Assembly (NCBI RefSeq): GCF_913062585.1 | Contig: NZ_CAJXWX010000008.1 | Span: forward strand, 62,001 to 126,000 | DNA: 64,000 bases | Reading direction: 5' to 3' | Source of the DNA: an uncultured Sphingomonas sp. | Lineage (GTDB): Bacteria > Pseudomonadota > Alphaproteobacteria > Sphingomonadales > Sphingomonadaceae | The notes under the pieces: model-generated | Seen by the model: the letters and a program-made list of their open reading frames with translations, nothing else | Database searches by the model: none | What the model was told of the DNA's origin: nothing | Shown: positions 27,914 through 36,455 of the stretch, in pieces | Position numbering within the stretch: the stretch's first letter is position 1 | Layout: each line of letters opens with the position of its first letter | Made by a program: the position numbers and the translations under genes

Positions 27914-29278
27914 TTACTCCCCAGCCTTTTTCGCGGCTTTCTTGGCCGTCATCATATCTCGGAAACGCTTGGCCCAGCCCGGCTTGGTCTGGCGTTCGGC
28001 GCGGACCAGCGCCAGGGCGTCCGCCTCGACATCGCTGGTCACGACCGAGCCCGCGCCGACGATCGCGCCCGCGCCGATCGTGACCGGGGCGACCAATGCG
28101 GAATTGGATCCGACAAAGGCCCCCTCACCGATCACGGTGCGATATTTGAGGAAGCCGTCATAATTGCAGGTGATGGTACCCGCGCCGATATTGGCCCCCG
28201 CCCCCACCTCGGCATCGCCCAGATAGGTCAGGTGGTTCGCCTTGGCGCCGGGGCCGAGCACGGCCTTCTTCATTTCGACGAAATTGCCGACCCGTGCCCC
28301 CTCCCGCACATCGGCACCGGGGCGCAGGCGGGCATAGGGACCGATATCTGCGCCGGTGGCCACGGTCGCGCCTTCCAGGTGGCTGAAGGCATGGATCGTC
28401 ACGCCGTCCGCCACATGGACGCCGGGACCGAAGACCACATGCGGCTCGATCACCACGTCACGGCCGATCCGCGTGTCGTGCGCGAACCAGACCGTGTCGG
28501 GCGCGATCAGCGTCGCGCCATCGGCCATTGCGCGCGCACGACGGCGAGCCTGCCAGTCGCTTTCGACCACCGCCAGTTCGGCGCGGCTGTTGACGCCCGC
28601 GACTTCCCCCGCGCCCGTCTCGATCACGGCCGAATGGCGACCATCGGCAGCGGCAAGCATGACGATGTCGGGCAGGTAATATTCACCCGCCGCATTGTCG
28701 TTGCCGACCCGGTCGAGCAGCCCGAACAGATCCGTGGACCGGACCGCCATCAAGCCGGAATTGCAAAGGGTTACGGCGCGCTCTTCGGCACTGGCATCCT
28801 TGAACTCGACCATCCGGGCGATCCGGCCATCGGCATCCGCGATCACCCGTCCATAGGCCGCCGGATCGGCGGGGCGGAAACCCAGCACGACGGCGGCGGG
28901 CGCGTCCTGGGCACCCAGCCGGTCGATCATCGCCTGCATCGTCCGCGCCTCGACCAGTGGCACATCGCCATACAGGATCAGCACGTCGCCGTCGAAACCC
29001 GCCAGTGCCTCGCGCGCCTGCGCCACCGCATGGCCGGTACCGAGCTGCTCGGCCTGAAGCGCCGTCCCGACGCCGAGCGGCGCCACCGCCGCCTCTACCT
29101 GTTCGCGTCCCGCACCAGTCACCACGACCATCCGTTCGGGTGAGAGTTGCTTCACGCTGTCGATCAGATGGAGCAGCATCGGCCGCCCGGCGATCGGGTG
29201 GAGAACCTTGTGCAGGTCGGACTTCATGCGGGTGCCCTTACCCGCTGCGAGGATGATGGCGGCGACTGGTCTCGTCAT
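27914..29278 (-). CDS. glmU: Bifunctional UDP-N-acetylglucosamine pyrophosphorylase / GlcN-1-P acetyltransferase
   Basis: Catalyses the last two steps to UDP-GlcNAc. The 454-residue protein has the uridylyltransferase motif LAAGKGTRMKS at the N-terminus, and a C-terminal left-handed beta-helix with VRPG-type and hexapeptide repeats (RLRPGADVREGARVGNFVEMKKA, NHLTYLGDAEVGAGANIGAGTITCNYDG). Start ATG 29278 directly precedes the motif; an ATG at 29296 is possible. Operon with glmS downstream; divergent from the phosphatase gene at 29342. Confidence 0.96.
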   Translation of the reverse strand: MTRPVAAIILAAGKGTRMKSDLHKVLHPIAGRPMLLHLIDSVKQLSPERMVVVTGAGREQVEAAVAPLGVGTALQAEQLGTGHAVAQAREALAGFDGDVLILYGDVPLVEARTMQAMIDRLGAQDAPAAVVLGFRPADPAAYGRVIADADGRIARMVEFKDASAEERAVTLCNSGLMAVRSTDLFGLLDRVGNDNAAGEYYLPDIVMLAAADGRHSAVIETGAGEVAGVNSRAELAVVESDWQARRRARAMADGATLIAPDTVWFAHDTRIGRDVVIEPHVVFGPGVHVADGVTIHAFSHLEGATVATGADIGPYARLRPGADVREGARVGNFVEMKKAVLGPGAKANHLTYLGDAEVGAGANIGAGTITCNYDGFLKYRTVIGEGAFVGSNSALVAPVTIGAGAIVGAGSVVTSDVEADALALVRAERQTKPGWAKRFRDMMTAKKAAKKAGE

Positions 29279-29341
29279 GATGGTTGCGCCTGCCATGGAT
29301 TTCGGGCCAAGGCCAGCCACAGAACGGCGACGGACACGATC

Positions 29342-30034
29342 ATGGACGCGAATTCACCGCACGGTTTTCCCTTTTCCATCGTGGGTTTCGACCTGGATGG
29401 CACGCTGCTCGATACCAGCGGCGACTTGGCGGCGGCGGTGAACCACGCGCTCGCGTCCATCGGTCGCCCGGCGCTGAGCGTCGAGGCGGTCAAGCCGATG
29501 ATCGGCGGCGGGGCGCGGGCGATGCTGAAACACGGGCTGGACGCGACGGGCGGCTATGACGAGGCGACGCTCGATGCGCTGCACCGCCTGCTGCTCGACC
29601 ATTACGAGGCCAACCTCGCCGTTCACACAACGCCCTTCCCCGGTACGCTGGCCGCGCTCGACGAACTGGCGGCGCGCGGCGTGACGATGGGCGTCATGAC
29701 CAACAAGCTGGAGCGGTTCGCGCGCGGCATCCTGGACGCGCTCGGCCTGACCGACCGGTTCGCCGCGATCATCGGCGGGGACACGCTGGGCGTCGCCAAG
29801 CCCTCGCCCAGACCGATCCAGGCGCTGGTCGAACAATGCGGCGGCGGGCATGCAGCGTTCGTCGGCGATTCGATCTTCGACGTGCAGGCCGCACGCGCCG
29901 CCGGCCTGCCGGTCGTCGCCTGCTCCTTCGGCTTCCTCAGTCAGCCGGTCGAGACGCTGGGCGCGGATGCGGTCATCGACGGATATGACGAACTCATTCC
30001 GACGCTGCGGCGGCTCGGCGCTTCCGCCACTTGA
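29342..30034 (+). CDS. gph: HAD-family phosphoglycolate phosphatase
   Basis: A 230-residue HAD subfamily IA hydrolase: nucleophile motif GFDLDGTLLDT, motif II MTNKL, motif III Lys in GVAKPSP and motif IV FVGDSIFDVQAA. Similar proteins dephosphorylate 2-phosphoglycolate; other small sugar phosphates are possible. ATG 29342 is 63 bases from the divergent glmU. Its last 41 bases overlap the 3' end of the convergent nucleotidyltransferase gene. Confidence 0.82.
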   Translation: MDANSPHGFPFSIVGFDLDGTLLDTSGDLAAAVNHALASIGRPALSVEAVKPMIGGGARAMLKHGLDATGGYDEATLDALHRLLLDHYEANLAVHTTPFPGTLAALDELAARGVTMGVMTNKLERFARGILDALGLTDRFAAIIGGDTLGVAKPSPRPIQALVEQCGGGHAAFVGDSIFDVQAARAAGLPVVACSFGFLSQPVETLGADAVIDGYDELIPTLRRLGASAT

Positions 30035-31010
30035 TCCACAGATGCCGCGCGAGCAGCGGCAGCGGCATCCGGATCAGGTGCGAGCGGATATAGAAACCCA
30101 GCCGCGTCAACGGCCGCCGTTCGCGTCCCCATCCGTTGCGGGCCATCATCCGGCGGCGATAGAGGCGGTCGAGGGGCGTCAGGTGCCGCCATGGTTCGGG
30201 CACATCGGTCCCGTACAGTGCATGGCTCAGCCGCATCGCCCGGCCCATCGCCGCCGACAGGCCATGGTGCCGGGCACGGTCCTCCAGCCCCTGAGTGCCG
30301 CCTTCCTCGACTAGCGCATGAATGTCCCAGAGATTACGCAGGCCGCCGCTCAGGTCGCCATCCGCAAAAAGATGCGCCGCGGCATGAACGAGCATGTCGG
30401 TGTGGCACAGGACCGCCAGCCCGCCCTCCAGCGGCACGGCATCGGCGATCATCGCGGCCGCATCCGGCCGGGGGCGTGCGGTCAGCGGCAGGATGGTGTG
30501 GTGGACATCGACCATCCGGTCGCGCTCGCCGTGAACCAGCGGCGGCAGTTCGTGCATCCAGCGCCGGTAATAGAGATCGTCGTAGGGGTCGGACTTCAAC
30601 CAATCCCATCCCGCCGCCAGCAGCAGCTGCTCGGCCTGGTCGAGGGATGCGCGGGGCAGCAGGATGTCGCAGTCTCCGATCCCCCGCCCTTGCCCCGCCG
30701 CCAGTCCCGCCGCGACAAAGGCGCTGCCCTTGAGCAGGATGACCGTCTTTCCGAGAGGTGCCAGCGCACGGGCGACGCGATGGGCTTCCCACAATGCCGT
30801 TCGCCGGACCTCCGCCGCCTCTGCACGGGCGCCGTCCAAGGCCCTTTGCACAGCCACGGGCACGGATGGCCCGTCCAGCCGATGCGCCAGCGTCCCCAGC
30901 AAGGTCTCGGCCCGCGCGACACACACGACCTCGGTCCAGGTCTCAGGGGCCAGCATCGCCGACCGCTCCGGCGACCGCAGCAGCGCGACCAGCGTCTCGG
31001 CCGCCCTCAC
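29994..31010 (-). CDS. Nucleotidyltransferase family protein of the HPr-rel-A locus (NTP_transf_5 type)
   Basis: A 338-residue soluble protein of the NTP_transf_5 type. The nucleotidyltransferase core is TVILLKGSAFVAAGL followed by GRGIGDCDILLP, giving Asp113-x-Asp115 as metal ligands; LVHAAAHLF and LRNLWDIHALV are typical downstream helices. Its ATG overlaps the kinase stop by 4 bases (ATGA). Related enzymes accompany HprK-like kinases in some lasso-peptide clusters, where they extend a phosphate on the peptide; a comparable role is an inference here. Last gene of the operon. Confidence 0.82.
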   Translation of the reverse strand: MRAAETLVALLRSPERSAMLAPETWTEVVCVARAETLLGTLAHRLDGPSVPVAVQRALDGARAEAAEVRRTALWEAHRVARALAPLGKTVILLKGSAFVAAGLAAGQGRGIGDCDILLPRASLDQAEQLLLAAGWDWLKSDPYDDLYYRRWMHELPPLVHGERDRMVDVHHTILPLTARPRPDAAAMIADAVPLEGGLAVLCHTDMLVHAAAHLFADGDLSGGLRNLWDIHALVEEGGTQGLEDRARHHGLSAAMGRAMRLSHALYGTDVPEPWRHLTPLDRLYRRRMMARNGWGRERRPLTRLGFYIRSHLIRMPLPLLARHLWIKWRKRRAAAASE

Positions 31011-31852
31011 AAGGCGCTCCAGATCGATTCCACCGCCGCGACACCGGCCTCGCCATCGGGATAGTCGAGCGCGACGGCGGGCACCTCCGCGCGAAGCCGG
31101 GTCAGCGCGCGGAAACCCGCCTCTCCCAGCGCGACATAATTGGTCGAGGCCTGGGTCAACCGGACGAAGGTTTCGGTCGGCGCCATACCCTGGAGCGTCA
31201 GGGGAAAGCCGAAGCGTGGAAAGATCATGAGCGCCGGGCGAGCGGGCTCGTCCATCGCGGCGACCGCTGCGGCATCGGGGGCGACATGGCGGACCTCGCC
31301 TTTGGGCGTGCCGGACAGGAGCGGGCCGGTCAGCCTGTCCGGCGGAATAAGGGCCACGCTCTCATTCTTCAGACTGATCGGACGCGGAAAGGGATGTGCC
31401 AAGCCGGTCGTCAGGTCGATCAGCGCGAACTCATCGCCCAGGAAACGCCAGCCGCGCTGCGACAGCAACAGCGCCAGGGTCGATTTGCCCGCCCCCGACA
31501 CGCCGCTCATCAGGATCGCCCTGTCGCCTCGCGCGACGACTGCGGCGTGCAGCAGAAGGTGACGGCGATGGCCCAGCGCGACCTGCAGGTTCATTCCCAT
31601 CTCGGCGGCGAGCAGCCCATGCGCCAGGGCCAAGGGGGCGGCATCGGGGAGATGATAGTCGCCCATGGTCCTGACCGCAGGCCGCAACCACCGCCGCGCC
31701 AAAGATGCTGCCTCCAGCCGGACGCTATAGTGCGCAAAATCGGCGCGCGGATAATCACGGTACAAAGCGTCCAGCGCGGCGATCGGCGCGCGCCAGTCCG
31801 AGCCGATACGGAACCCGACCAGCCCGACGCGCAGGGCGATCCGATGCCTCAC
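31007..31852 (-). CDS. HprK-related kinase A
   Basis: A 281-residue protein resembling the C-terminal kinase domain of HPr kinase/phosphorylase. The P-loop is GVSGAGKST (residues 117-125), preceded by His102 (LLLHAAVVARGD) and followed by FLGDEFALID (139-146), which match in order the conserved His, Walker A and ADD segment of HPrK. No HPr or PTS gene is in the window. It overlaps both neighbours by 4 bases (PqqD-like upstream, nucleotidyltransferase downstream). It corresponds to the HprK-rel-A family of the HPr-rel-A system. Probable activity: serine/threonine phosphorylation of a protein or peptide; substrate unproven. Confidence 0.88.
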   Translation of the reverse strand: MRHRIALRVGLVGFRIGSDWRAPIAALDALYRDYPRADFAHYSVRLEAASLARRWLRPAVRTMGDYHLPDAAPLALAHGLLAAEMGMNLQVALGHRRHLLLHAAVVARGDRAILMSGVSGAGKSTLALLLSQRGWRFLGDEFALIDLTTGLAHPFPRPISLKNESVALIPPDRLTGPLLSGTPKGEVRHVAPDAAAVAAMDEPARPALMIFPRFGFPLTLQGMAPTETFVRLTQASTNYVALGEAGFRALTRLRAEVPAVALDYPDGEAGVAAVESIWSAL

Positions 31853-32133
31853 AGCCGGTCGACCAGCCCCGCCGCCTCCAGTTCGTCGAGCCGGACACGC
31901 AATATCGCCGTATCGTCCTCGTCCGCATCCCCCAGGTCGTAGGTTCCGGCCAGGCGCGCGAGCAGCGCCTCGATATCGAGCGGCGCCTCGTCCAGCGCCT
32001 CGAGGATTTGCGGTGCGGGTTCGTTGAGCAGATGGGTGATGCCCGATGGGCGATGATAGACGGCGGTGAAGATATCCAGCGGCTCGACGATCAACAGCGC
32101 CGCCTCCGCCGCGCGGTAGCGCGGAACGGCCAT
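31849..32133 (-). CDS. PqqD-family peptide chaperone, HPr-rel-A system
   Basis: A 94-residue winged-helix protein like PqqD, the fold that holds precursor peptides for modifying enzymes. The pattern IFTAVYHRPSGITHLLNEPAPQILEAL, then helical IEALLARLAGTYDLG and a final DELEAAGLVDRL fits the family. It starts 4 bases after the stop of the Tat-signal protein gene and overlaps the kinase start (ATGA). By analogy it would present a substrate to the kinase and nucleotidyltransferase. Confidence 0.82.
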   Translation of the reverse strand: MAVPRYRAAEAALLIVEPLDIFTAVYHRPSGITHLLNEPAPQILEALDEAPLDIEALLARLAGTYDLGDADEDDTAILRVRLDELEAAGLVDRL

Positions 32134-32137
32134 GCGC

Positions 32138-32611
32138 TCAGGTCCTGGGATTCTGCACGGACAGGAAACAGGTATAGCCGCTCTGCCCCATCTTCAGCTT
32201 CCTGATATAGGCGAGATAGGCCTGCGTAGCCTTGCTGGTCGCCCCGGGCAGGTTCTGCCCCTGGAACATCGCCTTCTGCACCTCGTCGCCGGTAAAGGGA
32301 CGCGACGGCGGCGGGAACGGGCCATAGCCGGTGATCGGTCCCAACAGGCTGGGCGGCGCCAGCGATCCGTCGCTCGCGATATATTTGCCCGCATTGCCGG
32401 GGTCCGGCACGGGGATCTGACACGCCAGGATAGACGCGGTGGCCTGTGCCAAGGCCGGGCGGATCGCAACAACCGAACTCGCGCCGACCGCGCCCAGCAT
32501 CAGCATCCGGCGGCTCGTCACGCTGGAAGGAACAGGGGTGGCCGGTTCCTCGGGCGCGGGGCCGTGGTCGGGAGGCGTGTCATCCATGACGTTGCGATGT
32601 CCCATATTCAT
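32138..32611 (-). CDS. Tat-signal small exported protein, candidate substrate of the kinase operon
   Basis: Not a family I recognise. From ATG 32611 it has 157 residues: an unusually long acidic/proline N-region, a twin-arginine signal (TSRRMLMLGAVGASSVVA, cleavage after RPALA), and a mature part of about 100 residues rich in Pro and Gly. The mature part has two Cys (ILACQIP and GYTCFLS), a helical segment around DEVQKAMFQGQ and AYLAYIRKLKM, and a C-terminal end SVQNPRT. Start is uncertain: ATG 32605 or 32587, or TTG 32653, are alternatives; all keep the Tat motif. First gene of the HPr-rel-A operon. Tat export implies folding and any modification before export. Confidence 0.7.
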   Translation of the reverse strand: MNMGHRNVMDDTPPDHGPAPEEPATPVPSSVTSRRMLMLGAVGASSVVAIRPALAQATASILACQIPVPDPGNAGKYIASDGSLAPPSLLGPITGYGPFPPPSRPFTGDEVQKAMFQGQNLPGATSKATQAYLAYIRKLKMGQSGYTCFLSVQNPRT

Positions 32612-32715
32612 GGCGTTATCACAAGAAGCCGTGCAGGCGCGGTCGTTTCCCAAAGCTGGAAAAGCGGATGCGCGAAGGCAGACAGCGCCGTCGTCGCCCG
32701 CTACATCGACACCTC

Positions 32716-33957
32716 ATGGGATTCGGCATTCGCACCTTATGGGCCGTCGTCGTGGCCGTCGTCGCCACGGTCGTGGTGTTTCTGACTGGCGGCCCCGCCC
32801 CGGCGATCATCACGCTGGTCGGCGGGATCGCGGCCGCGCTCGTCGCGAGCGAAGGCGTCTCCGACACCCCGGACGATCTTCCCGCGCTCGAAGAACAGGG
32901 CAGCCTGTCACCCCTGCTCGAAGAGACGCTGGATGCCATCGTCGAACCGGTATTGTTGATCGAGCGGGGCCGCGTGATCCTCGCCAACCGTTCGGCGCGG
33001 GGGCTGCTCGGCTCGCATATCGTCGGCGAGGATGCGCGGATCGCCATTCGTCACCCCGCCGCCGCCGAGCGCCTGATCGCACGCGAAGGCGTGACCGACC
33101 CCGACCACCCTATATCGCTCGTCGGCCTGGGTTCGTTGGAACAGCGTTGGGAGATGCGGGTCGCCGACACCTCCAGCGGGCAACGCATCGTCCATCTGAT
33201 CGACCAGACCGCGCATGACGCCGCCGAACGGATGCGCGTCGACTTCGTCGCCAATGCCAGCCACGAATTGCGCACGCCGCTCGCCTCGATCCTGGGTTTC
33301 ATCGAGACGCTGGGCGACGAAGCGGGCGAAGACGCCGAAATCCGCGCCCGCTTCCTGAAGGTCATGTTCGACGAGGCGCGGCGGATGCAGCGGCTGGTCG
33401 AGGATCTGATCTCGCTGAGCCGGATCGAGGCCGACAAATATCGCCAGCCGGCGCAGCCGGTCGACATGAACGACCTGGTCCAGCATGTGTGGGACGAGTT
33501 CCTCGACTCCGGCTCGCGCCGGGCCGAGGATATCAACTGCGACCTGACGCCCGACCTGCCCCCGATCGCGGGCGACCGGGCCCAGTTGTCGCAGATGCTG
33601 CACAATCTGATCGGCAATGCGATGAAATATGGGCGGGCGGACACGCCGGTCCGGGTCACGCTGGAGCGTGACGGCGCCATGCTGAAGCTCGCGGTCGCCG
33701 ATCGCGGCGAAGGCATCGCCGCCAGCCATATTCCGCGCCTGACCGAACGCTTTTACCGGGTCGATTCGGGCCGCAGCCGGAGCATCGGCGGCACCGGGCT
33801 TGGCCTGGCGATCGTCAAGCACATCGTCGAGCGTCATCGCGGCAAGCTGGAAATCGCCAGCGAAGTGGGCGTCGGCACGACCTTCACCGTGCGGCTGCCC
33901 ACGATCAAAAACGCCGATCGGACGGTTTCCGAGGTGAGTGTCACAAAACCACAATAA
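32716..33957 (+). CDS. phoR: Phosphate-regulon sensor histidine kinase
   Basis: A 413-residue kinase controlling the phosphate-starvation response through PhoB. It has two short membrane segments (about residues 6-50), a PAS region around LLIERGRVILANRSARGLLG, HisKA with FVANASHELRTPLASILGF (His183), and an ATPase with NLIGNAMKYG, DRGEGI and GGTGLGLAIV. ATG 32716 precedes the first helix. It starts the phoR-pstSCAB-phoU-phoB cluster; its last codons overlap a Pho box serving pstS. Confidence 0.95.
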   Translation: MGFGIRTLWAVVVAVVATVVVFLTGGPAPAIITLVGGIAAALVASEGVSDTPDDLPALEEQGSLSPLLEETLDAIVEPVLLIERGRVILANRSARGLLGSHIVGEDARIAIRHPAAAERLIAREGVTDPDHPISLVGLGSLEQRWEMRVADTSSGQRIVHLIDQTAHDAAERMRVDFVANASHELRTPLASILGFIETLGDEAGEDAEIRARFLKVMFDEARRMQRLVEDLISLSRIEADKYRQPAQPVDMNDLVQHVWDEFLDSGSRRAEDINCDLTPDLPPIAGDRAQLSQMLHNLIGNAMKYGRADTPVRVTLERDGAMLKLAVADRGEGIAASHIPRLTERFYRVDSGRSRSIGGTGLGLAIVKHIVERHRGKLEIASEVGVGTTFTVRLPTIKNADRTVSEVSVTKPQ

Positions 33958-33966
33958 AAATGTCAC
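33938..33966 (+). promoter_or_regulatory. Pho box: three 7-base repeats spaced by 4 A/T bases
   Basis: GTGTCAC (33938-33944), CCACAAT (33949-33955) and ATGTCAC (33960-33966) are each separated by AAAA. The 11-base periodicity and TGTCA core match the PhoB-binding direct repeat. It overlaps the phoR stop codon and ends 69 bases before the pstS ATG, so PhoB probably activates pstSCAB-phoU-phoB from here. Confidence 0.75.
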
Positions 33967-34035
33967 ACGGGGGTCCGGCGAGCATGGCAGCGCCGGTTCG
34001 CAACCAAGATGGTCGCCCTCCCTCCAAGGAACCCG

Positions 34036-35082
34036 ATGCGCCTGCCCTGCCTTCTCGCCGCGATATTCGCGCTGGCCGCCTGTCACGACCAGGCCAATGG
34101 CGGCGGCGCGGGCGTGCGCGAGCAGATCACGGCGGTCGGCTCCTCGACCGTCTACCCCTTTACCACCATCATCGCCGAGCGTTTCGTCGCGTCGGACCCG
34201 GATGCCAAGGCGCCGGTGATCGAGTCGACCGGCACGGGCGCGGGCATGAAGCTGTTTTGTGCCGGGATCGGGGCGGGCCACCCGGATATCGAGGACGCAT
34301 CCCGCCGGATGAAGGCGAGCGAATATCGCGAGTGCGCCGCGCACGGCGCGCCCGATATCCTAGAAATTCAGATCGGCATCGACGGCATCGCCTTTGCCGA
34401 ATCGAAGCGCGGGCCGCGCATGGCCCTCACCACGGTCGATCTCTACCGTGCCCTGTCGGCGCATCCGGGCGGTCGACCCAATCGCGCGCGGACCTGGGCC
34501 GATGTGAACCCGGTGCTGCCCGCCACGCCGATCCAGGTCTATGGCCCGCCCGCGACCAGCGGCACCCGCGACGCGCTGGCCGAGCTGATCCTGATGAAGG
34601 GCTGCGACGCGGTCGAACCGGGCGCGGTCGCGCTTAGCCACCGTGATCCCGACGCGCACCGGCTGATGTGCGCCCGGGTCCGGGACGACGGCGCCTATAT
34701 CGATGCGGGCGAGAACGACAATCTGATCGTCCAGAAGCTCCAGGCCAATCCGGATGCGATCGGCGTCTTCGGCTATTCCTATCTGGAGGAGAACCGCCAG
34801 ACGGTGGACGGCGTCGCGATCAATGGCGTGAAGCCGACCTATGCCGCGATCGCCGCCGATCAATATCCCGGATCGCGCGCGCTCTATGTCTATGTGAAGA
34901 AGGCGCATCTCGACGCCATTCCGGGCCTGCGCGACTTTCTACGCCTCTATGCGGCCAATTGGGGCAAGGACGGACCGCTGGTCCGGCGCGGACTGATCGC
35001 CGCGCCCGCCGCCGTCGAAGCCCGGTCGAGAGCGATCATCGCCCGCGAAATCCCGCTCGATCCGGCGGCGCTGCCGCTATGA
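34036..35082 (+). CDS. pstS: Phosphate ABC transporter substrate-binding protein (lipoprotein)
   Basis: Periplasmic phosphate-binding protein of the high-affinity Pst system, 348 residues. Signal with lipobox (LLAAIFALAACHDQ), so it is probably anchored as a lipoprotein. Phosphate-site motifs include VGSSTVYPFT, STGTGAGMKLFCAG and PPATSGTRDALAEL. ATG 34036 follows AAGGA by five bases. Overlaps pstC by ATGA. Confidence 0.95.
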   Translation: MRLPCLLAAIFALAACHDQANGGGAGVREQITAVGSSTVYPFTTIIAERFVASDPDAKAPVIESTGTGAGMKLFCAGIGAGHPDIEDASRRMKASEYRECAAHGAPDILEIQIGIDGIAFAESKRGPRMALTTVDLYRALSAHPGGRPNRARTWADVNPVLPATPIQVYGPPATSGTRDALAELILMKGCDAVEPGAVALSHRDPDAHRLMCARVRDDGAYIDAGENDNLIVQKLQANPDAIGVFGYSYLEENRQTVDGVAINGVKPTYAAIAADQYPGSRALYVYVKKAHLDAIPGLRDFLRLYAANWGKDGPLVRRGLIAAPAAVEARSRAIIAREIPLDPAALPL

Positions 35083-36455
35083 ATGGGGCGATCCTCCTGA
35101 TCCTGATCGTCGGGCTGGGCGTCATCGCCTGGGCCAGCACCCGGATGCGCGCGCTCGGTTTCCGGCGCGGGACGGGCGCGCGGGCCAGCTCGCTGCCGCA
35201 TCATCATGGCTGGTATGTCGCGCTGTGGACGGTCGTGCCGCCGCTGTTGTTCCTGGCGGTCTGGGTCGCGACCTCGCCCGCGCTGGTCACCGAGACGGTC
35301 GTCGCGACGCCGGCCGCCGCGCAGCTGCCGCCACCGGGGTTCGAGCGCGCCGCGATCCTGTCCGAAGCGCGCGCGCTGGCGGCCGGACGGGCGCACGGTG
35401 CCTTCCATGCCCTGTCGCGGACCCTAGCGCCCGCCTATGACCGGGCGCAGACGCGCTTCGACTGGATCGCGACGGCGGTCGTCCTGCTGCTCGCGCTGGC
35501 GGGGGGAGCCTATGCCTATCTCCGCGTCCGCCCCGATTTCTCGGCGCGCACCCGAATCGAGCGGGTGGTGCTCGGGCTGCTGCTCGGCGCGTCGCTGATC
35601 GCGATCCTGACGACGGCGGGGATCGTCGCATCCCTGCTCTACGAAGCCGGGCGCTTCTTCTCGGTCGTCCCGATCACGGACTTCCTGTTCGGCACGCATT
35701 GGAGCCCGCAGGTCATCGACCCGCGCGATCCGGGTGCGTCGCTGGGCGCGGTGCCGCTATTCTGGGGCACGTTCTTCATCGGTGCGGTCATCGCGATGGC
35801 GGTGGCCATCCCCTTCGGTCTGATGAGCGCCATCTATCTGACGCAATATGCCGCCCCCCGCGCCCGCCGGATCATGAAGCCGGTGCTTGAGGTGCTGGCT
35901 GGCATACCGACCGTCGTCTACGGCTATTTCGCCGCGCTGACCGTCGCGCCCGCCGTTCGTCAGTTCGCGGTCGCGATCGGCATCGACTGGGCCTCGTCCG
36001 AAAGCGCGCTGGCGGCCGGGCTCGTGATGGGCGTGATGATCATCCCCTTCGTCTCCTCGATGGCCGATGACAGCCTGGCGGCGGTGCCCAGCACGATGCG
36101 CGACGGCAGCCTGGCGATGGGGGCGACGCCGTCGGAGACCATCACCCGCGTCATGCTGCCCGCCGCCCTGCCCGGCGTCGTCGGCGGCGTCCTGCTAGCC
36201 GTGAGCCGCGCGATCGGCGAGACGATGATCGTCGTCATGGCCGCAAGCGGCGTCGCCACGCTGACCGCCAATCCCTTTGCCAGCACGACCACGGTCACGC
36301 GCCAGATCGTCGATCTGCTGACCGGCGAGGCCGAGTTCGACAGCCCCAAGACGCTCGCCGCCTTCGCGCTGGGCCTGACCCTGTTCGTCATCACCCTGCT
36401 CCTGAACATCGTCGCGCTCAGCGTCGTGAAGCGGTACCGGGAAAGCTATGAATAG
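35079..36455 (+). CDS. pstC: Phosphate ABC transporter permease PstC
   Basis: Inner-membrane permease, 458 residues, longer than the E. coli protein because of an N-terminal extension with two extra membrane helices (about 3-20 and 45-70) and a periplasmic loop. The core begins near residue 150. Permease signatures are VLAGIPTVVYGYFA and the EAA-like GATPSETITRVMLPAALPGV. ATG 35079 overlaps the pstS stop. Overlaps pstA by 8 bases. Confidence 0.94.
   Translation: MNGAILLILIVGLGVIAWASTRMRALGFRRGTGARASSLPHHHGWYVALWTVVPPLLFLAVWVATSPALVTETVVATPAAAQLPPPGFERAAILSEARALAAGRAHGAFHALSRTLAPAYDRAQTRFDWIATAVVLLLALAGGAYAYLRVRPDFSARTRIERVVLGLLLGASLIAILTTAGIVASLLYEAGRFFSVVPITDFLFGTHWSPQVIDPRDPGASLGAVPLFWGTFFIGAVIAMAVAIPFGLMSAIYLTQYAAPRARRIMKPVLEVLAGIPTVVYGYFAALTVAPAVRQFAVAIGIDWASSESALAAGLVMGVMIIPFVSSMADDSLAAVPSTMRDGSLAMGATPSETITRVMLPAALPGVVGGVLLAVSRAIGETMIVVMAASGVATLTANPFASTTTVTRQIVDLLTGEAEFDSPKTLAAFALGLTLFVITLLLNIVALSVVKRYRESYE

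Noticed and set aside
24136..28083. Long plus-strand open frames opposite the REC-GGDEF-EAL gene and glmS.
   Set aside because: Antisense shadows of well-identified genes; Arg/Asp/His-rich composition typical of such shadows.
32611..32653. TTG 32653 as start of the Tat protein.
   Set aside because: It adds residues that resemble no signal and has no clear Shine-Dalgarno; ATG 32611 or later keeps the whole Tat signal.
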